A stretch of DNA of 36,506 nucleotides, from the NCBI GenBank assembly GCA_018712945.1, contig DVFZ01000028.1:1-36506 (forward strand), read 5' to 3'. Each line of letters starts with the position of its first letter. The first letter of the stretch is position 1. The DNA comes from Candidatus Pullichristensenella stercorigallinarum. GTDB taxonomy: Bacteria; Bacillota; Clostridia; Christensenellales; Aristaeellaceae. The position numbers were made by a program, and so were the translations under genes. Shown here one piece after another: positions 11,165 through 18,446 of the stretch. Under the pieces are notes generated by a model that made no database searches, had not been told where the DNA came from, and worked only from the letters and a program-made list of their open reading frames with translations.

Positions 11165-11767
11165 TCACGCCAGCGGAAAATCAAAATACGTATCCGGATA
11201 CGGCTCCTCCGCCAGCGAATAGTGCCACCACTCGCACTCGTAGGGCTGAAACCCGCTTCCTTCCATAATCCCCTTCAAAAGCAGGCGGTTGCGCGCGGCC
11301 GGTTCCGCCACCGGCGCGCCGTGATGGGACATTTCATCCATTAAATCGAAGCAGCCTCCCATATCCAACAGGCTCCCGTCCCCGCGCGCCAGCGTCAGGT
11401 CAATGGCGCTGCCGCGGCTGTGCCCCGAACGCGCCGCCACATAGCCCAGCGGCACGATCTGGCTTTTGTCGATGTTGGGATAATGCCTTTGCTTCGTCCT
11501 GCCGTCCTCAGGCGCGGCGCACCAGGCCAGGAAGCGGTTTACGGCGCGCTGGGGGCGGTAAGCGTCCCATACCAGCAGCCGGAGGTTTTCCCGCGCGGCC
11601 CGTTTCGCGGCGCAGGCGAGAGCCGCGGCCAACTCCAGCGTACCTGCCGTGCGGTTTACGTTGTAGCCGTCCACCGGCGCGCCGGTGAAGTTGTCGCTTG
11701 TGGCGTATTTGGCGTCCCAGAGGATCGAGGGGACGGCTTCGTCCAGCCATGTAAAGCCTGTTTGCAT
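11165..11767 (-). CDS. vanX: D-Ala-D-Ala dipeptidase VanX
   Basis: A cytoplasmic zinc dipeptidase that destroys D-Ala-D-Ala so that only D-Ala-D-Lac enters the wall precursor. The 200-residue protein matches known VanX nearly end to end (MQTGFTWLDE start, WDAKYATSDNFTG, EEPYPDTYFDFP end). Catalytic residues are visible: Arg71 in WDAYRPQR, zinc ligands His116 and Asp123 in GHSRGSAIDLTL, and Glu179 and His182 in ECEWWHY. Gly115 replaces a Ser of VanA-type VanX. The ATG at 11767 has AGGAG eight bases upstream. Unlike usual loci, vanX does not touch the ligase gene: 483 bp with an inverted composite repeat separate them, and another copy lies downstream. Confidence 0.96.
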   Translation of the reverse strand: MQTGFTWLDEAVPSILWDAKYATSDNFTGAPVDGYNVNRTAGTLELAAALACAAKRAARENLRLLVWDAYRPQRAVNRFLAWCAAPEDGRTKQRHYPNIDKSQIVPLGYVAARSGHSRGSAIDLTLARGDGSLLDMGGCFDLMDEMSHHGAPVAEPAARNRLLLKGIMEGSGFQPYECEWWHYSLAEEPYPDTYFDFPLA

Positions 11768-11928
11768 GAAAAACACTCCTATTTATATGGATTTGCGGGC
11801 GTTGAACGCCTGCGTGGATCCAGGGCTCGGGGCCCGGACATTCCCAGTAGCGGCAGGGCGGCTGCGCAGGGGAATGTGTCTGAGAGCCGGGGAGGCTTGT
11901 TTCGCAAGCGTTTGTTTTTTGTTCTGGC
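11768..11928 (-). promoter_or_regulatory. Leader region of vanX
   Basis: This is the part of the ligase-vanX gap not covered by the composite element. It contains TATAAA on the minus strand about 20 bases before the vanX start without a good -35 box, the inverted pair CATTCCC...GGGAATG (11839-11876) and a small GGGC/GCCC hairpin. A vanX promoter of its own is possible but not shown. Confidence 0.3.
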
Positions 11929-12223
11929 GGCGCTGCCCCGCCGGGGGCGGGGGACGCTGCGGAGGTGCGGGGCGACGCTGCCTTGCCCTGGTGGGCAAGG
12001 GGGCGCTTTGGAGAGGCGCGCCCGGTTTTTGGGTTCCCTTGCGGTGTTTTTTGAAGGCGGGTTGTTTGTGTGGTCACGTAAGGGCGGTGGGCGCGCCTTG
12101 GGGATTTTGGGAATGGACACGGGCAGGGAATTGCGGGCGGCGGGGCTACGGCGGGCTCTGCCCGCACCCGCTCAAGGGACTCATCCCTTGAGAATCCCAT
12201 TGGCTGCCGCGTGGGCGGCGGGA
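11929..12223 (-). repeat. Composite palindromic element E2, right of vanX
   Basis: Inverted partner of E1. The outer 86 bp (12138-12223) match 10801-10886 of E1 in reverse complement at 81 of 86 positions by my alignment. They carry the palindrome CTCAAGGGA-CTCA-TCCCTTGAG (12171-12192), the GCGGGC hairpin and the GTAGCCCCGCCG core. The inner end, nearer vanX, has CCTTGCCC-TGGT-GGGCAAGG (11981-12000) and the CAGCG spacers. The middle also aligns with E1 (GGCGCGCC blocks). It sits inside what should be one vanHAX transcript. Confidence 0.85.
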
Positions 12224-12250
12224 GGCTCCTCTTCTTGCCTTCCGGCGGGG

Positions 12251-13267
12251 CTATCGCACAGGATTCGCGGCCAGGGCGATCAGCTTGGCTACAACCTGCT
12301 CCATCGTCCAGCCCGCGGCGCGCATCATACGCGGATAGCGGCTATACGACGTCATGCCCGGCATGGTATTGACCTCATTGAGCACCGCCCTGCCATCCGC
12401 CGTCCAAAACATATCCACCCGCGCCAGGCCGCTACACCCCGCCGCCCGATACACGCGCTTCGCCGCTTCCAACACCTTCCCCCGCGCTTCTTCGCCGATC
12501 TCCGCCGGCACCAAGATCTCTGCGCTCTCGCAGCGATGCTCCGGGTCCTTCTCCTGATGCACGCGGAACAACCCATCCGTCGTGCGCAGCTCATCCGGCT
12601 CGCCGCAGGCCAGCTCCTTTCCCGTGCCCAGAATCGCTACGCCCACTTCGCAACCGCATATTCCTTCCTCAATCAACACCTTCGCGTCGAAAGCCCGTGC
12701 CTTTCGCACCGCTTCTTCCAATCCCTCCAGCTCTGTCACCCTTGTCACGCCGAACGACGAACCCGACCGGGCCGGTTTCACATACGCCGGGTACCCGAAC
12801 GGCAGCGCGTCCGGCGCGTCCTCCCCCGCCTCCAGCACCACATGCCGGGGCGTTTCCACGCCTGCGCGGGCGGCGACGAGATAGGTCAGCGATTTATCCA
12901 TGCACAGCGCCGAAGCCGCAATGCCGCAGCCCACATAGGGAATGCCCGCCGCCTCCAGCAATCCCTGCACGCCGCCATCCTCCCCAAAACGGCCATGCAG
13001 CATCGGGAAGGCCAGATCCACGGGGATGTATTCCCCTTTTCCGCCCAGCAATCCCCGCCGCGCGGGGTCAAGGCTGAGCGCTACTGTTCCCTGCGGCGCG
13101 GCGTCAGGGCCAGCGGCCAGGCGCCAGGCCCCGTCGCGGCCGATGCGCGCCCATACGGGACGGACAGACGCGGGCAACGCCTTGGCCAGCTCACGCGCAG
13201 ACTTGACGGATACATCATGTTCCTCCGACGGGCCGCCAAGGGCAATCAACAGGCGAACGTTATCCAT
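12251..13267 (-). CDS. vanA-type: D-Ala-D-Lac ligase, VanA/B/D type
   Basis: ATP-grasp ligase (338 aa) that joins D-Ala to D-lactate, giving wall precursors that vancomycin binds poorly. The N-terminus GGPSEEHDVSVKSA, LHGRFGEDGGVQGL, CMDKSLTYLVAARAG, VKPARSGSSFGV and LNEVNTMPGMTSYSRYPRMM are all characteristic of the VanA-group ligases. His237 in the omega loop (FRVHQEKDPE) corresponds to VanA His244, which selects lactate; this argues against a D-Ala-D-Ala or D-Ser ligase. The start overlaps the vanH stop by 8 bp. The exact van subtype cannot be named without alignment. Confidence 0.94.
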   Translation of the reverse strand: MDNVRLLIALGGPSEEHDVSVKSARELAKALPASVRPVWARIGRDGAWRLAAGPDAAPQGTVALSLDPARRGLLGGKGEYIPVDLAFPMLHGRFGEDGGVQGLLEAAGIPYVGCGIAASALCMDKSLTYLVAARAGVETPRHVVLEAGEDAPDALPFGYPAYVKPARSGSSFGVTRVTELEGLEEAVRKARAFDAKVLIEEGICGCEVGVAILGTGKELACGEPDELRTTDGLFRVHQEKDPEHRCESAEILVPAEIGEEARGKVLEAAKRVYRAAGCSGLARVDMFWTADGRAVLNEVNTMPGMTSYSRYPRMMRAAGWTMEQVVAKLIALAANPVR

Positions 13268-14207
13268 TTGCCACCCTCCCTTCTTCCTCCAGGCACATCT
13301 CCACGGTATTTTTCGCCACGTCCGCGAGGGCGCGGCCGGTGTAAAAGGCCGTATGCGGCGTGAGAATGACGTTGGAAAGCGCCGTCAGGCGGGCGAAGGT
13401 CGGCGTTTCGCCGCTGCGGTCACGGTAGAACCAACCCTGCTCGCCCTCCACCACGTCCAACGCCGCGCCGGAGAGCCTGCCCGTTTCCAGCGCTTCGCAG
13501 AGGGCGGAGGTATCAACCAGCCCGCCGCGCGAAACGTTGACAAGCAGCGCGCCTGGCTTCATGCGCGCGATGCGCTCGCGGTTGAGCATGTGGCGGGTGG
13601 CGGCGGTAAGAGGCAGGTGCAGGGTGACAAGGTCGCTTTGGGCAAGCAGTTCGTCAAGCGGCAGGTAGTTTACGTCTTCCGTATGGACGCGGTCGTAGGC
13701 CGCAACTGTGCAGCCGAAGGCGCGCAACAAGGCGATCACCCGCGCGCCGATGCGCCCCGTGCCTACCACGCCCACGCGCATATCCCGCAGTTCGCGGGCG
13801 CGATGCGGCTCAAGGCGATAATCTCCCCTATGAACGCGCGAAAGCACCGCGCCGAGGTTGCGCGCGGCCATCAGCATCAGCGTCAGGGCGTATTCGGCCA
13901 CGCAGTCCGGACTATAGGGAACGCCGTGTACGCGCATTCCCAGCCGCGAGGCGGTGGCAAGGTCAATGTGGTCTACGCCTACGCTGCGGGTAAGCAGCCT
14001 AGTCACGTCCCGGGCCCGCAGGGCGCGCAGAACCGTTTCATCTACGTAGGCGGCATGGCGTACGCTCACACACGCGCCGCGGGGCACGGCCATCCAGTCG
14101 CTCCAACCAGCAAACGTCAGGGGAAGGGCGGCGCGCTCCGCCTCAGCGCGCAGCGCCTGCCTTTCCTCCATATCGCAGTCAATCGCGCAAAGCATTGTTT
14201 TTTGCAT
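13260..14207 (-). CDS. vanH: D-lactate dehydrogenase VanH
   Basis: An NADH-type D-2-hydroxyacid dehydrogenase (315 aa) that reduces pyruvate to D-lactate for the overlapping ligase gene. Visible are the VanH-like TRSVGVDHIDLATASRLGM, the Rossmann motif GVVGTGRIGARV, the catalytic Arg in NVSRGGLVDT, an acidic residue in LDVVEGEQGWFY and the catalytic His in LTPHTAFYTG. It is the first gene of the minus-strand van operon. AGGAGG lies upstream of the ATG, and its last GG lies in the stem of a perfect 7-bp hairpin (14212-14233). Confidence 0.94.
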   Translation of the reverse strand: MQKTMLCAIDCDMEERQALRAEAERAALPLTFAGWSDWMAVPRGACVSVRHAAYVDETVLRALRARDVTRLLTRSVGVDHIDLATASRLGMRVHGVPYSPDCVAEYALTLMLMAARNLGAVLSRVHRGDYRLEPHRARELRDMRVGVVGTGRIGARVIALLRAFGCTVAAYDRVHTEDVNYLPLDELLAQSDLVTLHLPLTAATRHMLNRERIARMKPGALLVNVSRGGLVDTSALCEALETGRLSGAALDVVEGEQGWFYRDRSGETPTFARLTALSNVILTPHTAFYTGRALADVAKNTVEMCLEEEGRVANG

Positions 14208-14407
14208 ATTCGGTATCCTCCTTACAGGATACCATTAAACCACAACCGTTGGCAAGGTTTGCGTGGATCCGGCTTACGCCCTTCTTAAGAATTCCTTATT
14301 TTGGCTGTGCTTCAGAAAATCCTAAGGTTTCATGCCGGGAAAGTAAAGGTCGCGGCGGCGCGGGCGCTGTACAATGCGGTCAGAAACAATGGAAGGAAGA
14401 TGAAACC
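14208..14407. promoter_or_regulatory. Divergent vanH/vanW control region
   Basis: The 200-bp divergent gap holds a hairpin GGTATCC/GGATACC (14212-14233) that covers part of the vanH ribosome binding site, a TTCTTAAGAA palindrome (14283-14292), a CCTTA...TAAGG inverted pair over 14294-14327, and a TACAAT -10 box at 14370-14375 for vanW without a matching -35 box. Absent -35 boxes fit promoters activated by an OmpR-type regulator such as VanR, but no binding site can be proved here. Confidence 0.45.
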
Positions 14408-15235
14408 ATGTCCCGGAAACGGCTCACGCAGGTATTCCCGTTTTTATTGCCTTTGCGCCTGTGGCAGCGCAAGAAGTGCTACTATCTAAAAATGCGTATG
14501 GACAAAAACAGCTACGCGGCCACGCGCGCCAACCCCTTTCCCTATGAACTGGCCGCCGACCGCTCCTTGCTCATCAACGAGCACACCGGCGCGGACATCC
14601 GCTACCAATACAATAAAGTCCATAACTTGCGCCTGGCTTCGGCGGCGGTGAACCGCGTGGTCATCCGCCCCGGGGAGACGTTTTCCCTGTGGTGGCTAGT
14701 GCGCCATGCCGACCGCGGCGAAAAGTTCATGGACGGCCTGTGCGTGCGCAACGGGCGGCTGACCGCCGTATATGGCGGCGGGCTGTGCCAGCTGAGCAAC
14801 ACATTGTTTTGGTTGTTTTTGCACACGCCGCTGACCATTGTGGAGCGGCACATGCACAAAATCAAGGAATTCCCCAATCCCTCGGAAAGCGACCCCTGCG
14901 GCGTGGACGCCACCATCCTCGAAGGCTGGCTGGATTTGCGCGCCCGCAACGACACCGACCAGCCCCTGCAAATCGAGCTTGCGCAGGACGATACGTGGTA
15001 CTATGGCCGCATTCTCACCCGCTACCCACCCCAAAAGCGCTATGATGTAGTCAACCGCAACCTGCGTTATTTCCAGAAAGGTGGCAAGACCTGGGAATCC
15101 GTGCAGGTAGTGCGCCGGGCGCTGGACATCAAAAGCGGCGCGGTGCTTTCCGAGGAGGCGCTTTATACGAACGTGTGCGAAATCGGCTATGTCATCGAGC
15201 CATCCAGGCTTTCCCCCGCCCCGGCGGGTGCGTAG
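14408..15235 (+). CDS. vanW: VanW family protein
   Basis: A 275-residue protein clearly of the VanW accessory group of vanB and vanG loci: MSRKRLTQVFPFLLPLR start, NKVHNLRLA, RPGETFSLWWLVR, the conserved YGGGLCQLSNTLFW, LTIVERHMHKIKEFP, and GVDATILEGWLDLRARN. The biochemical role of VanW is unknown. The ATG at 14408 has AGGAAG about nine bases upstream; the longer open frame is not supported. It is transcribed divergently from vanH rather than lying between regulatory and structural genes as in vanB, which is unusual. Confidence 0.9.
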   Translation: MSRKRLTQVFPFLLPLRLWQRKKCYYLKMRMDKNSYAATRANPFPYELAADRSLLINEHTGADIRYQYNKVHNLRLASAAVNRVVIRPGETFSLWWLVRHADRGEKFMDGLCVRNGRLTAVYGGGLCQLSNTLFWLFLHTPLTIVERHMHKIKEFPNPSESDPCGVDATILEGWLDLRARNDTDQPLQIELAQDDTWYYGRILTRYPPQKRYDVVNRNLRYFQKGGKTWESVQVVRRALDIKSGAVLSEEALYTNVCEIGYVIEPSRLSPAPAGA

Positions 15236-15260
15236 CGCGAAAACATTTTCCCAAACGCAC

Positions 15261-15288
15261 TTGCAAAACCGTTTCATATCGCTATAAT
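15261..15288 (+). promoter_or_regulatory. Promoter of the aldolase gene
   Basis: TTGCAA and a perfect TATAAT are 16 bases apart, about 40 bases before the ATG at 15329. Confidence 0.75.
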
Positions 15289-15328
15289 AGTGGTGGAAAA
15301 TTTTCCAAAGCGAAAGGACGGTTGCAAT

Positions 15329-16165
15329 ATGGCGCTTTACAGCATGAAGGAGATCCTTGCCGACGCGCAGAAGCGCGGCTACGGCGTGGGTTATTTCAAC
15401 GCCGTAAATCTGGAAATGGTGCGCGCCTATATCGAGGCGGCGGAAGAACTGGATTCCCCCATCATTATCGGCACGGCGGAGGCGCTGTTGCCCATCGCCC
15501 CGTTTGACTGGATTGTGCCGGCGATGCTGGAGGCAGCACGGCGCGCGAAGGTGCCCGTGGCGGTGCATCTGGATCACACATACCACTTTGACCTGCTCAT
15601 GCAGGCGCTGCGCGCGGGCTTTGGCTCCGTGATGTATGACGGCTCGCGCGAAACCCATGCCCACAACATTGAAACCTCCGCCGAAATCGTGCGCATCGCG
15701 CACGCCATGGGCGTGGGCGTGGAATGCGAGCTGGGCAGCGTCGGCGGGCTTTCCGACGAGGCCGGACATGAGGACAAGATGGTCTATACCGACCCCGCCG
15801 AGGCCGCCTCTTTCCTGGAGAGCACGGGCGCGGACTTTTTGGCCGTGTCCATCGGCACGGTGCACGGCGTATACAAGGCCGAGCCGCGCCTGGATATCCC
15901 CCGCCTGCAAAAAATTCGCGCTACGGTAGACGTGCCTCTGGTTCTGCACGGCGGGTCCGGGCTTTCGGATGCGGACTTCCAAAATACCATCGCGGGCGGC
16001 ATCGCCAAAGTCAACGTATATACGGACGTGATTCTCGCCGCCAAACGCGCCCTGGCGGAGCATCCGGACGCCGTCTATACCGACGGCGTGTGCCTGGCGC
16101 GCGAGGCCATGAAGCAGGCGACGCTTAAAAAGCTGCGCATCTTCGGCAGCGCTGGAAAGGCGTAG
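15329..16165 (+). CDS. fba: Class II fructose-bisphosphate (ketose-bisphosphate) aldolase
   Basis: A zinc-dependent aldolase of 278 residues that cleaves fructose 1,6-bisphosphate to dihydroxyacetone phosphate and glyceraldehyde 3-phosphate in glycolysis. Zinc ligands are in HLDHT (near residue 82), GTVHGVYK and LHGGSGL; the phosphate-binding NVYTD near the end is also present. The size and the short form fit the GatY/KbaY/FbaA group, so tagatose bisphosphate or another ketose substrate cannot be excluded. The ATG has AAAGGA about ten bases upstream. Monocistronic. Confidence 0.88.
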   Translation: MALYSMKEILADAQKRGYGVGYFNAVNLEMVRAYIEAAEELDSPIIIGTAEALLPIAPFDWIVPAMLEAARRAKVPVAVHLDHTYHFDLLMQALRAGFGSVMYDGSRETHAHNIETSAEIVRIAHAMGVGVECELGSVGGLSDEAGHEDKMVYTDPAEAASFLESTGADFLAVSIGTVHGVYKAEPRLDIPRLQKIRATVDVPLVLHGGSGLSDADFQNTIAGGIAKVNVYTDVILAAKRALAEHPDAVYTDGVCLAREAMKQATLKKLRIFGSAGKA

Positions 16166-16425
16166 AAAACAGGCGGACGGGCAAGCCGTCCGCCTCAGGA
16201 TGTTGACAAAGTCAACAGACTGCCAGAGGGATGAGAAAGCCTGCAAGACAAGGAAGCAAACTTGCAGGCAAGGGAGCTTACATGGACGTAAGTGACCGCA
16301 GACGGCAAGTGTAGCTGACGCAGTAAGCAAAAATTGCTACCAATTCTTATTCCTTCAGGGCAATTTTTGCGTTTGCAGGCTTTGTCAGCGCTCTGAGGCG
16401 GACGGGCTTGCCCGTTCGTCTTGCT
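16166..16425. repeat. MITE-like structured segment between fba and the macrodomain gene
   Basis: The gap is bounded by two related hairpins, AGGCGGACGG-GCAAG-CCGTCCGCCT (16171-16195) and its near inverse at 16393-16420. Inside are TGTTGAC-AAA-GTCAACA (16201-16217), GCCTGCAAG/CTTGCAGGC (16239-16269), CTTAC/GTAAG (16277-16292), and GCAAAAATTGC/GCAATTTTTGC (16327-16370). The segment AAAGCCTGCAA (16236-16246) can also pair with TTGCAGGCTTT (16373-16383), so two folds compete. No open frame is convincing. It could be a miniature transposable element, a structured RNA or a bidirectional terminator. Confidence 0.6.
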
Positions 16426-16934
16426 TATATGTCCTCAACCTCTCCGAACATTTCCCGCCCCGCCTCGACGCTGGCGCGGTCATAGAGCACCAGATACGCC
16501 TCCATATCGTTTTCCGCAAGGAAGGCGCGGATGGCTTGCGCGGCCACGCGCATGGCCTGCGGGATGGGATAGCCGTATACGCCCGCCGAAATCAGCGGGA
16601 AGGCGACGCTTTGCGCGCCGTGCTCCCGGGCCAGTTGCAGGGATTTTTGATAGCAGGAGGTCAAAAGCGCCTCCTCGCCATGCCCGCTGCCGCGCCAGAT
16701 GGGGCCGACGGTATGGACGATGTATTTGCACTTCAGGCGGTAACCGCCGGTAATTTTGGCTTCTCCGGTCTTACAGCCGCCCAGCGTCCGGCACTCCTTG
16801 AGCAGCTCCGGCCCGGCGGCGCGATGAATGCAGCCATCCACACCGCCTCCGCCGAGCAGGCTTTGATTGGCGGCGTTGACGATGACATCCACGCGCATTT
16901 GTGTGATGTCTCCACGCACAATTTTCAGGGGCAT
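16425..16934 (-). CDS. Macrodomain protein, probable O-acetyl-ADP-ribose deacetylase
   Basis: A 169-residue stand-alone macrodomain of the YmdB/MacroD type, expected to bind ADP-ribose and hydrolyse O-acetyl-ADP-ribose or reverse mono-ADP-ribosylation. Visible are [34 protein letters not shown] (metabolite-binding Asn residues and glycine loop), [20 protein letters not shown], and the second loop ISAGVYGYP. The start MPLKIV has a GGGGG-rich site upstream; the much longer open frame to 17957 runs against pyrC and is not coding. Confidence 0.92.
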   Translation of the reverse strand: MPLKIVRGDITQMRVDVIVNAANQSLLGGGGVDGCIHRAAGPELLKECRTLGGCKTGEAKITGGYRLKCKYIVHTVGPIWRGSGHGEEALLTSCYQKSLQLAREHGAQSVAFPLISAGVYGYPIPQAMRVAAQAIRAFLAENDMEAYLVLYDRASVEAGREMFGEVEDI

Positions 16935-16965
16935 TTCCCCCGCTCCCTTCGCCGTTTTTTTCCAA

Positions 16966-16994
16966 AGTATAGCATATTTGGAAATAAAGGGCAA
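16966..16994 (-). promoter_or_regulatory. Promoter of the macrodomain gene
   Basis: TTGCCC and TATACT are 17 bases apart on the minus strand, about 30 bases before the start codon. Confidence 0.6.
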
Positions 16995-17030
16995 CGCCCG
17001 GAACGCATTTGTAAAGTTTGTCCCTTGCCG

Positions 17031-17059
17031 TTGACAGGGGCAGCCCTCTGTGATAGAAT
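17031..17059 (+). promoter_or_regulatory. Promoter of the pyr operon
   Basis: A perfect TTGACA is followed after 17 bases by TAGAAT. It precedes a leader of about 120 bases that ends at pyrC. Confidence 0.8.
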
Positions 17060-17090
17060 TGACAGGATGAATCACTGAACCAGAATGACC

Positions 17091-17164
17091 GGCAGGAGGA
17101 TGGGTGCAACGCTGCCGCGTAGGAAGGCACAGTTTCCGATCCCGCCGCTGGGCAGGATTTTTTT
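17091..17164 (+). promoter_or_regulatory. Possible transcription attenuator in the pyr leader
   Basis: A hairpin ATCCCGCC-GCTG-GGCAGGAT (17139-17158, one C/A mismatch) is followed by seven T, i.e. an intrinsic terminator inside the leader. GGCAGGA occurs a second time upstream at 17091-17097 and could pair with the same TCCCGCC, giving an exclusive antiterminator. A GGCAG/CTGCC hairpin (17091-17116) is a third fold. This resembles attenuation of pyr operons, but no clear PyrR-binding loop is seen. Confidence 0.5.
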
Positions 17165-17186
17165 CTGCAAAAAAGGAGGTCAGGGC

Positions 17187-18446
17187 GTGACGCTTGTTCT
17201 CAAAAACGCGCAGCTTTATGCGGGCGGACAGTTTACGCGCACGGATGCGCTTTTGGAAAACGGCGCGCTGGTGGCGTTGGAATCGGGCATTCCCGTTCCT
17301 TCCCGGGCCGTGGTATTGGAAAAACCGAATATCGTCATTTTTCCCGGTTTGATCGATGTGCATGTGCATTTTCGAGAGCCGGGATTTTCTTATAAAGAGA
17401 CGATGGAAACCGGCTCCCTGGCGGCGGCGCGCGGCGGGTTTACGCGCGTGTGCGCCATGCCGAACCTCAGCCCCGTGCCGGACAGCCTTGCGCATCTGGA
17501 TATGCAGCTTGCCCGCATCCGCGAAGGGGCGAGAGTGCGCGTTTCTCCCTACGGGGCGATCACGCGCGGGGAAATGGGCGAACGCCTCGCCGGCATGGAG
17601 GCCATGGCCCCCTTCGTGGCCGGCTTTTCCGACGACGGGCGCGGCGTGCAATCGGAAGAAATGATGCGTGCGGCCATGCTGGAGGCCAAACGGCTTGACA
17701 AAATCATCGCCGCCCACTGCGAGGACATGGCCCTGGTAAACGGCGGCTGCATTCATGCGGGAGATTACGCCCGCGCGCACGGCCTGCCCGGCATCAGCTC
17801 CGAAAGCGAATGGCGGCAGGTGGAGCGCGATTTGCGCCTGGCCGAAGAAACCGGCTGCAAATACCACGTCTGCCACGTATCCACCAAAGAAAGCGTCGCC
17901 CTGATCCGCGCGGCCAAGGCGCGGGGCGTGGACGTAAGCTGCGAAACCGGCCCGCACTACCTTGTTCTGGACGATTCCTGTCTACAGGACGATGGGCGCT
18001 TCAAAATGAACCCGCCCCTGCGAGCGAAAGAAGATCGGGAGGCGCTGCTTGCCGGGCTGCTCGACGGCACAGTGGACATGGTCGCCACCGACCACGCGCC
18101 GCATTCCGCCGAAGAAAAAGCGCGGGGCCTGCGCGCAAGCCTCATGGGCGTGGTCGGGTTGGAAACGGCCTTCCCGGTTTTGTACACGCATCTGGTGCGC
18201 ACAGGCATACTGCCGCTGGCGGGGCTGCTTGAGCGCATGCAGGCAAATCCTGCCGCGCGCTTTGGCTTTGACGATAAAAACGACTGGGCGGTGTTCGACC
18301 TGGACAGCGTGTACGCCATTGACCCGGAAACGTTTCTTTCCAAGGGCCGCGCCACGCCCTTTGCCGGCATGGAGGTCCACGGGGAATGCCTGATGACGAT
18401 TGTGGGAGGAAAAATCGCATGGAAAAACGCTTCGATCGCAAACTAG
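17187..18446 (+). CDS. pyrC: Dihydroorotase
   Basis: A zinc amidohydrolase (419 aa, type I bacterial form) that closes carbamoyl-aspartate to dihydroorotate, third step of UMP synthesis. The metal ligands are in [17 protein letters not shown] and the Asp in [14 protein letters not shown] is the substrate-binding region. The start is a GTG at 17187 because AAAGGAGGT lies just upstream; the open frame before it includes the attenuator. First gene of the nine-gene pyr operon; its end overlaps carA by 28 bp. Confidence 0.95.
   Translation: MTLVLKNAQLYAGGQFTRTDALLENGALVALESGIPVPSRAVVLEKPNIVIFPGLIDVHVHFREPGFSYKETMETGSLAAARGGFTRVCAMPNLSPVPDSLAHLDMQLARIREGARVRVSPYGAITRGEMGERLAGMEAMAPFVAGFSDDGRGVQSEEMMRAAMLEAKRLDKIIAAHCEDMALVNGGCIHAGDYARAHGLPGISSESEWRQVERDLRLAEETGCKYHVCHVSTKESVALIRAAKARGVDVSCETGPHYLVLDDSCLQDDGRFKMNPPLRAKEDREALLAGLLDGTVDMVATDHAPHSAEEKARGLRASLMGVVGLETAFPVLYTHLVRTGILPLAGLLERMQANPAARFGFDDKNDWAVFDLDSVYAIDPETFLSKGRATPFAGMEVHGECLMTIVGGKIAWKNASIAN

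Noticed and set aside
10753-11184. Open frames inside repeat element E1
   Set aside because: They arise from GC-rich palindromes; similar spurious frames appear in E2, E3 and E4 on both strands.
11420-13363. 647-codon plus-strand open frame over vanX, E2 and the ligase
   Set aside because: Antisense to recognised van genes and running through the repeat; arginine- and histidine-rich translation, no motif.
14283-14327. Van control region as a third copy of the TTTAAGAA/TTCAG operator
   Set aside because: TTAAGAA and TTCAG are both present, but their distance (about 27 instead of 11) does not match the two other sites.
14696-16330. 544-codon minus-strand open frame over vanW and fba
   Set aside because: Antisense to two well supported genes, no family signature.
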